Positions 24,928-31,705 of a stretch of DNA of 64,000 nucleotides are shown one piece after another. The notes under the pieces were generated by a model. It saw only the letters and a program-made list of their open reading frames with translations, was not told the DNA's origin and made no database searches. Position 1 is the stretch's first letter. Every line of letters begins with the position of its first letter. The stretch comes from Candidatus Bathyarchaeia archaeon (GTDB lineage: Archaea; Thermoproteota; Bathyarchaeia; Bathyarchaeales; Bathycorpusculaceae): NCBI GenBank assembly GCA_038873195.1, contig JAVZEV010000001.1:896490-960489 (forward strand). Reading direction: 5' to 3'. The position numbers and the translations under genes are program-made.

Positions 24928-25209
24928 TTGTTGTCAAAAATTCCGATAAACCTTGAAAGAATAAGCAAGGAAACCTTAGACAAAGAAATACTGAGAGCCG
25001 GAATTATTGCTGAACTGGATGCCATAAATCTCTATGAACAGATGGCAGCCATGACCGAAAATGCAGAGATCAAAAGAATTCTCTTGGACATAGCGAAGGA
25101 AGAGAAAACGCATGTAGGCGAGTCTCAAGCTTTGCTGTTGATAAAAGACAAAGAACAAGAAAAGGAGTTAGAAGAAGGCAAAAAAGAAGTTGAAGAGTTA
25201 AAGAGATAG
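24928..25209 (+). CDS. Small ferritin-like protein (encapsulated-ferritin type)
   Basis: 93 residues from the TTG at 24928, chosen because AAAGGAGGTGAT ends five bases upstream. Two helices carry AELDAINLYEQMA and DIAKEEKTHVGE, the Glu/Glu-x-x-His di-iron pattern of the short EncFtn-like group, which assembles as decamers and loads iron in encapsulin shells. No encapsulin gene is visible. It is followed by a coiled, charged tail. Likely iron oxidation or storage; rubrerythrin-type two-helix proteins are the alternative. Confidence 0.65.
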   Translation: MLSKIPINLERISKETLDKEILRAGIIAELDAINLYEQMAAMTENAEIKRILLDIAKEEKTHVGESQALLLIKDKEQEKELEEGKKEVEELKR

Positions 25210-25225
25210 AAAGGTATTAAAAGCC

Positions 25226-26200
25226 ATGAAGTTTCTTGATGAAGAGAACATAGCTTTCGGACCAGTTCCATCAAGGCGTCTAGGAAGAAGTTTGGGGATA
25301 AACAATATTCCACAAAAAACATGTTCTTACTCATGCGTCTACTGTCAATTAGGGAAAACCAGCCATATGCTTGTTAATAGGCAAGTCTTCTATAAACCGG
25401 AACACATTTTGATGAGAGTTAAAAGGAAAGTGAACGAATCTGTCTTGAGAAACGAAAGAATCGATTATCTAACTTTTGTGCCGGACGGAGAGCCTACGCT
25501 TGATGTTAACATAGGCAAAGAAATCTCACTCTTAAAGCATTTGGAGATTCCTGTAGCTGTTATAACGAACGCTTCTCTGCTTTGGCAAGAAAAAGTAAGA
25601 GAAGATTTGCTAGCTGCAGATCTTGTTTCATTAAAAGTCGACGCAGTCAGCCAAGACTTATGGAAGCGCATAAACAGGCCGCATAAAGACTTAAAATTGG
25701 ACACGCTTTTAGATGGCATAAAGGAGTTTGCAAAAACTTTCAAAGGAATCCTTGTGAGCGAGACAATGCTTATTGATGCTGTAAGTTACGAAAGCGAATT
25801 GGAAAAGATAGCAGAGTTCTTAGGAGATCTGGCTAAACTGGACAAGGCTTACGTCGCTATACCAACGCGACCGCCTACGGAAAAGTGGGTTAAACCAGCG
25901 AGGGAGGAAATTGTAAATGTAGCTTTTCAAAAATTTGTTGGAAAGCTTGGAAGCGACAAGGTGGAATACTTAATAGGATATGAGGGAGACGCTTTCGCCT
26001 TCACGGGAGATGTTAAAGCAGATTTGCTGAGCATAACAGCTGTTCATCCCATGCGGAAAGAAGCGATAGCAGAATTTTTGAAGAAAGCAAACGCCGACTG
26101 GAAAGTTGTTGAGAAACTCCTGAAGGAAAATAAACTCATAGAGCTTGAATACGAAGGAAAGAAATATTACATGCGAAAACTTCACAGTTTGCCCGTGTAA
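25226..26200 (+). CDS. Radical SAM protein, COG0731 type
   Basis: 324 residues, ATG start 16 nt after the ferritin-like gene. The cluster motif is CSYSCVYC (C33, C37, C40), and GPVPSRRLGRSLG before it is typical of COG0731 Fe-S oxidoreductases related to TYW1. A C-terminal winged-helix-like region (KKANADWKVVEKLLKENKLI) may bind a nucleic acid or partner. The substrate is not known; tRNA modification is possible by family, but the genomic context here is metal/redox. Confidence 0.75.
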   Translation: MKFLDEENIAFGPVPSRRLGRSLGINNIPQKTCSYSCVYCQLGKTSHMLVNRQVFYKPEHILMRVKRKVNESVLRNERIDYLTFVPDGEPTLDVNIGKEISLLKHLEIPVAVITNASLLWQEKVREDLLAADLVSLKVDAVSQDLWKRINRPHKDLKLDTLLDGIKEFAKTFKGILVSETMLIDAVSYESELEKIAEFLGDLAKLDKAYVAIPTRPPTEKWVKPAREEIVNVAFQKFVGKLGSDKVEYLIGYEGDAFAFTGDVKADLLSITAVHPMRKEAIAEFLKKANADWKVVEKLLKENKLIELEYEGKKYYMRKLHSLPV

Positions 26201-26203
26201 ATA

Positions 26204-26788
26204 CTATTTATCGGCTAAGGAAAAAATCATGAAGGATTGTTCTAGCAAGAAATCCAAGTCGTTCATCAGTTTATATCCAGCTTCTTCCATTTCAGCCATT
26301 ATAATTTCTTTAGGGACGTAATGCCCAAACTTTCTGTGAAAGCTAAAACGTCCACCGCTAGAACTATACTCGATTATGGCAATTCTTCCGTTAGATTTAA
26401 GCGCATTTTTTAGTTTCTTGAAGTATTCCATCCTGTTTGTTAAATGATGGCATACGTTTCGCATAAAAATCAAATCTATGCTTTTATCAGGTAAATTTGG
26501 AGCATCTTCAGCGGCAAAAATAGTTTCAATATTCTCAAATCCATTTCTCTTCGCACAATGCCTAATGTATTCCAAAAATTTCGGATTTGTATCCACAGCA
26601 AAAACTCGCCCATCTTTTCCAACAGCCTCAGCAAACCGCAGAGCAAAATAACCACCACCAGCCCCAATATCAGCAACCTTTTGTCCTTGCTGTAACCCTA
26701 AGGCCTCTATTATCTCATTAGGTTTATTTTTTGGATCAGCTGCCTTTTTGTTAAACATCTCTGCCCTAAGATTTCGCATTTTCCTCAC
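26204..26788 (-). CDS. Class I SAM-dependent methyltransferase (arsenite/ubiE-like)
   Basis: 194 residues, convergent with the radical SAM gene (3-nt gap). Motif I is ADIGAGGGYFA (~40-50) and motif II is VFAVDTNPKFLEYI. LIFMRNVCHHLTN and IIEYSSSGGRF are later motifs. A C-terminal hydrophobic stretch is typical of small cytosolic methyltransferases. The substrate is unknown. Its operon with CoA-binding and VIT1 genes (downstream of 26809) does not define it. Confidence 0.75.
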   Translation of the reverse strand: MRKMRNLRAEMFNKKAADPKNKPNEIIEALGLQQGQKVADIGAGGGYFALRFAEAVGKDGRVFAVDTNPKFLEYIRHCAKRNGFENIETIFAAEDAPNLPDKSIDLIFMRNVCHHLTNRMEYFKKLKNALKSNGRIAIIEYSSSGGRFSFHRKFGHYVPKEIIMAEMEEAGYKLMNDLDFLLEQSFMIFSLADK

Positions 26789-26808
26789 CTTCCAGTTTCG
26801 CTAAATTT

Positions 26809-27216
26809 TTAACTGGTTGCGACATGTTTTGCTCGTTCAATCATTACGCAAACGCCATACACTACATCAATACCGTTGTCTTCACAGAATTTGATTGCTT
26901 TATCTGATTCTGAGCCTGGTTGCATCCACACTTTTGTAATTCTAAGTTTATTGCAAGTTTCAACAGTATACTCTGTTACTTTCGGAGGAACCACCACATC
27001 AACAACATCAGGTTTTACTAGCAACTTTTCCAAACTTGGATAACACTTGTCACCTAGAATTTCCTCTGCGTTAGGATTTACGGCATACACTTTATAACCA
27101 GCACTCTTAAGATCTTTATATACTTGATAACCATACTTTCGAGGATCACGGCTTGCACCAACTACAGCAAAAACGTTTCGCTTATCCAAAAACACTTTGA
27201 TTAATTCTTCATTCAT
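26809..27216 (-). CDS. CoA-binding (YccU-type) protein
   Basis: 135 residues from the ATG at 27216; a longer frame into the upstream gene is not convincing. NVFAVVGASRDPRKYGYQVY is the Rossmann CoA-binding core, followed by VDVVVPPKVTEYTV and KVWMQPGSES as in YccU/CoA_binding_2 proteins. Such stand-alone domains bind CoA or nucleotides, and function in archaea is unclear. It starts 9 nt after the VIT1-like gene stop, so the two are one operon. Confidence 0.75.
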   Translation of the reverse strand: MNEELIKVFLDKRNVFAVVGASRDPRKYGYQVYKDLKSAGYKVYAVNPNAEEILGDKCYPSLEKLLVKPDVVDVVVPPKVTEYTVETCNKLRITKVWMQPGSESDKAIKFCEDNGIDVVYGVCVMIERAKHVATS

Positions 27217-27224
27217 CACCATCA

Positions 27225-28094
27225 CTACACTTCTATGTTCAATGATGCTTTTATGAAAAATCCTATAATGAAGGTTATGCTGGCTATCCCAAGGCTGATC
27301 AGCGTCATTTCCAGAAACCTCCTCTTGAATGGAAGACCTTTTGCAACCGAAATATAGAAGGTGAACAAGAAAATAACGATAATTGCAGCCAGTATTGTCA
27401 AGCCTAGGCAAGCATATGCGTCTGTGAAAAGCAGATAAGGCGATATTAAAAACAGAACCGTTAAAACATAAGCAATGCCCGTATATGTTGCCGCCTTAAG
27501 AGGATTTTTGGCATTTCCTTCCGATTTTGTGGATAGGTATTCTGATGTAGCCATCGACAGCGACGCTGCCACCCCGGTAATCAAACCCGTCATAGCGACC
27601 AAACGAGTGTTTTGAAGAGCAAGTGTGAATCCCGCAAGGGCTCCTGTAAGCTCGACAAGGGCATCATTCAAACCTAAAACTATAGAACCCACATATCTCA
27701 GCCTTTCTTCATCAATTAATTCCATGAGTCGCTTTTCATGCTCATCCTCATCTTTTACAATGCCTTTGGCATCGGGCACAAACTCAGATATTTTTTCATA
27801 AGTTGCTTGAGCTTTCTCTTCGCCCTTTTCCATAAGCTTTATTCCAAAAGTTATTCCGAAAATTTTTGAAATCAAAAAATACTTCCAAACTTTCAACTTA
27901 TCAGAATTCACGTCTTTATGGGCATATCCTTTCCAAAAACCATAGTGTTTTAGTTCATCGTTTGAAATATGTTTTAAAACTTCCCTGTTATGCGAGTCTT
28001 TTGTCGACTGCGCCAACTTTTCATAGATGTGATGCTCTGTGATTTCATTCTTTTGAGCAGTCAATATCGTCTTCTCAGCTTCTTTATCTAACAT
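27225..28094 (-). CDS. VIT1/CCC1-type iron transporter with ferritin-like domain
   Basis: 289 residues. The N-terminal ~135 residues form a ferritin-like four-helix unit with EITEHHIYEKLA, DELKHYGFWKGY and DEDEHEKRLM. The C-terminus is a five-helix VIT1/CCC1-like membrane domain (GLNDALVELTGALAGFTLAL, then MATSEYLSTKSEGN). Together they match the archaeal/bacterial rubrerythrin-VIT1 fusion (MbfA-like) that exports or sequesters Fe2+/Mn2+. It fits the surrounding iron-storage theme. Confidence 0.8.
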   Translation of the reverse strand: MLDKEAEKTILTAQKNEITEHHIYEKLAQSTKDSHNREVLKHISNDELKHYGFWKGYAHKDVNSDKLKVWKYFLISKIFGITFGIKLMEKGEEKAQATYEKISEFVPDAKGIVKDEDEHEKRLMELIDEERLRYVGSIVLGLNDALVELTGALAGFTLALQNTRLVAMTGLITGVAASLSMATSEYLSTKSEGNAKNPLKAATYTGIAYVLTVLFLISPYLLFTDAYACLGLTILAAIIVIFLFTFYISVAKGLPFKRRFLEMTLISLGIASITFIIGFFIKASLNIEV

Positions 28095-28118
28095 TTTAAT
28101 ATCACAATTTGTGTATGG

Positions 28119-28475
28119 TTACCTAATTTCTACATTTAAAAGATATCTCGTAAAATCTTTTATAGCATCTGCAACTTTTATGTTGGGTTTTACTGCAACC
28201 TTCCTTATATGATAGTGCTCAAGCAATCCAGAAGCGCCTGGACCAAGCTCTACGGCTAATACAAAATCTACCTTTAGGTCTGCAAGCGTTTTCACGGCAA
28301 CTGGTCCAGAACCATACTCGTAAGTTGCACCAGGATTATCGATTACTTGCACATTTCTAATTTGACCATTTTCAACTTCCACTATAGTGAAAGTTTTAGC
28401 TTTGCCAAAAACTTCCGATACAACATCTTCTAAACCGTCATAACTTTTTGTTGGAACAGCTATCTTCTTTCCCAT
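28119..28475 (-). CDS. NifX/NafY-like metal-cluster protein, third copy
   Basis: 118 residues, ATG start. It has the same family plan as the two upstream copies: EVFGKAKTFTIVEVE, IDNPGATYEYGSGP and VLAVELGPGASGLLEHYHI. It reads away from the other cluster and sits just upstream of the VIT1-like gene (24-nt gap), so it may be co-transcribed with it. Likely a metal- or cluster-handling protein. Confidence 0.75.
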   Translation of the reverse strand: MGKKIAVPTKSYDGLEDVVSEVFGKAKTFTIVEVENGQIRNVQVIDNPGATYEYGSGPVAVKTLADLKVDFVLAVELGPGASGLLEHYHIRKVAVKPNIKVADAIKDFTRYLLNVEIR

Positions 28476-28531
28476 ATCCTAATCAACTCCTAGCGTGCTT
28501 ATTTGAAAACTCTAAAACTAAAAAAGGGAGA

Positions 28532-28738
28532 TTATGGTGGAGTTCGCAGCCACGGAGGCCCTCCGCCTCTACCGCCTCCCCTTCCTCCAGGCGGACCCTT
28601 ATCCAGCCTGTGAATCATCATTGCTGGCGCTCCGCATCTTGGACAATTAGCTGGTTTTGGGGCTCCTTGAGGAACTTCTATTATTTGTCCGCAGTTGCTG
28701 CATTGAAAATGCTTCATTGGTAAACTCAACGTTTTCAC
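28532..28738 (-). CDS. Small zinc-ribbon protein
   Basis: 68 residues if the GTG at 28738 (overlapping the previous stop as GTGA) is used, or 61 from the ATG at 28717. A single zinc ribbon is built by CSNCGQ and CPRCGAP, and a Gly/Arg/Pro-rich tail follows. It is the last gene of the three small low-complexity proteins. Function unknown; zinc-ribbon adaptor or RNA-binding protein are possible. Confidence 0.55.
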   Translation of the reverse strand: MKTLSLPMKHFQCSNCGQIIEVPQGAPKPANCPRCGAPAMMIHRLDKGPPGGRGGGRGGGPPWLRTPP

Positions 28739-29073
28739 GGTCCTGACGGTTGTCCTCCGCCTTTTTCAAGCATCGCTTTTAACTCTTTTATTCTTGCTTC
28801 CACATCGTTGATTTCCTGTTCTATGCTGGCTTTCTCATCTTCAAGCTCCTTCTTATAGTCTTCCAAGGCTGCCAATTCATCTTCTGGAGACTGCGGCACT
28901 GGCTGTGCAGTTGGCGGATATTGCGGATACATTGGCGGTGGATAAGCATAAGGCGTGTAAGGATATTGCTGCGGCGGAATTTGTCCAGGCGGTGGATATG
29001 CGTATGGGTATTGAGGCGGGTAACCCCACCAACATCGATATCTTCTACCTCTTCTCGGCCAAGCCATTTTCAA
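28735..29073 (-). CDS. Pro/Tyr-rich coiled-coil protein (DUF5320-like)
   Basis: 112 residues. The first ~65 are Pro-Tyr-Ala-rich after an N-terminal basic patch (MKMAWPRRGRRYRC). The last ~45 are a strongly charged coiled coil (EDELAALEDYKKELEDEK). DUF5320 proteins of this type are encoded next to NifX-like and DUF134 genes in many anaerobes. Function unknown; the composition suggests multivalent binding or an oligomeric scaffold. Confidence 0.6.
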   Translation of the reverse strand: MKMAWPRRGRRYRCWWGYPPQYPYAYPPPGQIPPQQYPYTPYAYPPPMYPQYPPTAQPVPQSPEDELAALEDYKKELEDEKASIEQEINDVEARIKELKAMLEKGGGQPSGP

Positions 29074-29082
29074 TTCACTCCT

Positions 29083-29445
29083 TCACCAATATGTCATGTA
29101 TGGTGCTGGAGGATATGCATAGGCATACGCTCTAGGATGATAGGCATAACCAGGCATTGCATAGGTGCTAAAGGGATACCAATATCCCCCGCCAAAAGTC
29201 ATGTATGGTAACATATATCCATATTGTGGATAAGCCCACCACCATCGTGGAAGCCAAGGAAACCTAGCGCAAACCCATGGATTATACGGGTAGCCACACC
29301 ACCATCTGCCGAACCCTCGTCCGAATCCCCTGCCAAAACCAAATAACCATCCAAGTCTCTGCCAAGGCGGTAAATAGCTGAATGGCCCTCTTCCAGGATA
29401 AGGTCCAGTCCAGCCGCCACCTCTACCTCTCCAACCCCATGCCAT
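29083..29445 (-). CDS. Gly/Trp/Tyr-rich low-complexity protein
   Basis: 120 residues, unusually rich in Gly, Trp, Tyr and Pro (GFGRGFGRGFGRWW and WRGRGGGWTGP are typical), with only two Cys. It has no signal peptide or hydrophobic membrane stretch. It lies 9 nt before the Pro/Tyr-rich gene in the same direction. It is probably a real gene, since it lies between two plausible ones in a row and has a Shine-Dalgarno-like AAAGAG upstream; no function can be assigned. Confidence 0.45.
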   Translation of the reverse strand: MAWGWRGRGGGWTGPYPGRGPFSYLPPWQRLGWLFGFGRGFGRGFGRWWCGYPYNPWVCARFPWLPRWWWAYPQYGYMLPYMTFGGGYWYPFSTYAMPGYAYHPRAYAYAYPPAPYMTYW

Positions 29446-29565
29446 GTTCTTTTCACCTCTTAAACTCTATTTTGTGCTTATGCACATTTTCAATTATGTG
29501 AAAACGCACAGAAATATATAAATGTTCCGCTTAACATAAAATACAATAAAAATGGATCGAAAATC
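29446..29565. promoter_or_regulatory. Divergent promoter with palindromic repeats
   Basis: Between the Gly/Trp-rich and DUF134 genes lie GTGC-TTAT-GCAC (near 29475-29486) and TTTTC/GAAAA arms around nine bases (29487-29504). These form a loose larger inverted repeat. A TATA box AAATATATAAATG (29512-29524) drives DUF134 rightward. It is a candidate operator for DUF134, which would then regulate both directions. Confidence 0.4.
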
Positions 29566-29892
29566 ATGTGGCGACAAAGACGTAGATACGGCAGGAGAGG
29601 AAGATTTCCCAAACCTGTTATGTTAGGAATTATGCCGCCGATAAACGGTTTTACACCAAACCCACCACGCGGCTTAGAACCCATATTTCTGGAACCAGCG
29701 GAACTTGAAGCTTTTAGGCTGGTCGATTTAGAGGGGCTATCCCAAGAAGAAGCGGGACAAAAAATGGGGGTTTCAAGAGGAACAGTCTGGCGCCTCGTCC
29801 AAAGAGCAAGAAGAAAAACAGCCCAAGCCCTAAGCGAAGGAAGACCCCTATACATCGTTCCACATGGTTCCGAGAGCAATTCTCAACAGTAA
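29566..29892 (+). CDS. DUF134 HTH regulator
   Basis: 108 residues, ATG start. The N-terminus is Arg-rich with PKPVMLGIMPPINGFTPNP. A sigma-70 region-4-like HTH follows: LEAFRLVDLEGLSQEEAGQK then VSRGTVWRLVQRARRK. This is the COG1342/DUF134 family, found next to DUF5320 and NifX-like genes. It probably regulates the divergent low-complexity genes and itself. Confidence 0.75.
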   Translation: MWRQRRRYGRRGRFPKPVMLGIMPPINGFTPNPPRGLEPIFLEPAELEAFRLVDLEGLSQEEAGQKMGVSRGTVWRLVQRARRKTAQALSEGRPLYIVPHGSESNSQQ

Positions 29893-29900
29893 TCCTATTT

Positions 29901-30662
29901 TTATCTTTTAAAAATCATAGAGATTACAAACAGAAAAGCGCTAGAAACAATGATTAATGGACCAGCTGGCAACAAGGTTAGTTGTGAGAGGAAAATTCCG
30001 ACAGCTGAACTTAAAATGCCAAAACTTAAAGCCAAAAGTTTGTATTGGGCAAGGTTTTTAGCCAAGTTTTTTGATGTGACGGCAGGTATTGCAACAATAG
30101 CGGCAGTTAGTAGTCCGCCAACAACCTTTACTCCCAAAGCAACAATCAAAGCAATCAACAGAAGATAGACCAAATTGTATTTTCCAACATTAATCTTTTG
30201 AGACTTCGCCAAATCTTCAGAGATATTTATCAGAGTCATTTTAGAATAGATTTTTTCAACAACAAAAAAGACGAGCACACACAAGGCGATGGAAAAAACT
30301 GCATCATTAAATTGAATGTTTGAAATGTCTCCAACCAAAGCAGCTTCTGCCTGTTCAATTGGCAAAAAGAAAAAGGCAACTGCAACACCTGTGGCGAAAA
30401 CAACAGCTGTTAAAGCCTCAGCTGGCAGTTTTGTTCTTCTCTCAAAAAGCCAAATCAAAACTATTCCTAAAATAACAAGTGGAAAAGCTCCTAAAGAAAT
30501 ATCAAAGCCATAAATCAAAGCTAAAGCGATTCCAGGCAAGGCTAAATGACCTAGAGGACCAGCCACCAAAGACATCCGTTTCGGCAACATCAACGAACCT
30601 AAGAAACCAGCAGCTCCTCCAATAAAAATTCCGGAAAGTAAACTTAGAAGAAACTGACTCAT
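29901..30662 (-). CDS. ABC transporter permease, zinc/manganese (ZnuB) type
   Basis: 253 residues, about eight hydrophobic segments. The pattern GPLGHLALPGIALALIYG and GLLTAAIVAIPAVTSKN matches the COG1108 family of Mn/Zn/Fe permeases. Start overlaps the ATPase stop by 4 nt. No solute-binding protein is seen, so the transporter is incomplete here. Inner-membrane location, import of Zn2+ or Mn2+ inferred. Confidence 0.85.
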   Translation of the reverse strand: MSQFLLSLLSGIFIGGAAGFLGSLMLPKRMSLVAGPLGHLALPGIALALIYGFDISLGAFPLVILGIVLIWLFERRTKLPAEALTAVVFATGVAVAFFFLPIEQAEAALVGDISNIQFNDAVFSIALCVLVFFVVEKIYSKMTLINISEDLAKSQKINVGKYNLVYLLLIALIVALGVKVVGGLLTAAIVAIPAVTSKNLAKNLAQYKLLALSFGILSSAVGIFLSQLTLLPAGPLIIVSSAFLFVISMIFKR

Positions 30663-31363
30663 GTCGTTCCGCCTTCTTCGTGTTTATGCTGGTAAAACTT
30701 TACCGGACTTGCGTAAAGATTTGAAATAGCCTCCGGAGTTAACTTTTCTTTCGGCGCACCACAACATAACATCCTCTTGTTCAAGCAAAGAACCTTGTCA
30801 GCTAATCTGTAAACTATTGACAACTCGTGAGTAACAAATAAAATTGTTAAATTTCTTTCACTTTTCAACCTTTCAAGAAGATTATAAACCGACTCTTGAC
30901 CGCCGATATCGATGCCCGCTAAAGGTTCATCAAAAAGCAGAACATTAGGATCAGAAGCTAAAGCCCAACCAACCAAAATTCTCTGAAACTGACCAGAAGA
31001 CAAATCTCCAATTTTCCTCCACAAAAATTCTTCTCCTAAACCAATTGATGTCAAAATCTCCTTCATTTCGCTTTCTGAAACATTTTCCAACTGAAAAAAT
31101 TCCTTAACACTCAAAGGCACATCCTTAATGAAAGGCAACCTCTGTGGAACATAACCAATCTTAACTCCTTTCTTCCATTCCACCACACCTTCATACGGAA
31201 TAATCCCAAGCAACGCTTTCAACAAAGTTGTTTTCCCAGCCCCATTCGGACCCAAAATAGCCAAAACTTCACCTTCATAAACATTAAAAGACAAACCTGC
31301 GAGAATCTCTTCCCCATTCAATTCAACATTTAAATTTCCAACACTTAAAATAACATTCTCCAT
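30659..31363 (-). CDS. ABC transporter ATPase, zinc/manganese (ZnuC) type
   Basis: 234 residues, ATG start. Walker A is LGPNGAGKTT, the signature is LSSGQFQRI, Walker B is VLLFDEPLAGID and the His switch is FVTHELS. It precedes the permease gene in a two-gene operon. The C-terminus has a His-rich end (FYQHKHEEGG) that could bind metal. Upstream is a 322-nt gap with repeat sites E and F. Confidence 0.85.
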   Translation of the reverse strand: MENVILSVGNLNVELNGEEILAGLSFNVYEGEVLAILGPNGAGKTTLLKALLGIIPYEGVVEWKKGVKIGYVPQRLPFIKDVPLSVKEFFQLENVSESEMKEILTSIGLGEEFLWRKIGDLSSGQFQRILVGWALASDPNVLLFDEPLAGIDIGGQESVYNLLERLKSERNLTILFVTHELSIVYRLADKVLCLNKRMLCCGAPKEKLTPEAISNLYASPVKFYQHKHEEGGTT

Positions 31364-31685
31364 CTTCTTCTAAATCCTCAACACTATAAACTGAACAACT
31401 TCAGTCCTCTTCTTAAATTTAAAACTTTCTTAACATTATATACTCAAGAAAGATGAAGAAAACAAACCATAAGATAAGGTAAATAGCCTTTTTACCCAAA
31501 CTCCTAACGATCATTCTCAATACTTTTATTTTGTGTAAGGTCCCGTCCTTTCATTAATAACGTCTAACAGAAAATCAATTCTCTTGCTGTGTATATAGAT
31601 GAAGAGGACATGATGCCAGAACTTAAAACTCAATTTCTCTGATGTCTGCTACGTTTAAACATTATTTTATCGTAAGCAAATTAAT
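31364..31685. other. Intergenic region with repeat sites E and F
   Basis: No gene is seen. The region separates the ABC ATPase (leftward) from the end of the NosD-anchor gene (leftward). Site E (31548-31573) and site F (31680-31705, which overlaps the upstream stop codon) are the only clear structures. Local AT-richness upstream of the ATPase could hold its promoter. Confidence 0.5.
31548..31573 (-). repeat. 26-bp inverted repeat, site E (degenerate left arm)
   Basis: The right arm TAACAGAAA is perfect on the + strand; the left arm CTTTCATTA is degenerate; the spacer is ATAACGTC. It lies 184 nt upstream of the ABC ATPase start, on the opposite side from site F. Confidence 0.45.
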
Positions 31686-31705
31686 TTAGTAAACACTTAC
31701 AGAAA
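31680..31705 (-). repeat. 26-bp inverted repeat, site F (degenerate)
   Basis: On the minus strand it reads TTTCTGTAA, spacer GTGTTTAC, then TAAATTAAT. The arms match only partly, but the stop codon of the NosD gene falls at the same place as in site B: directly after the spacer. The encoded end is also alike (Ser-Val-Ser-Val-Tyr versus Ser-Val-Asn-Ser-Asp). Confidence 0.4.
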
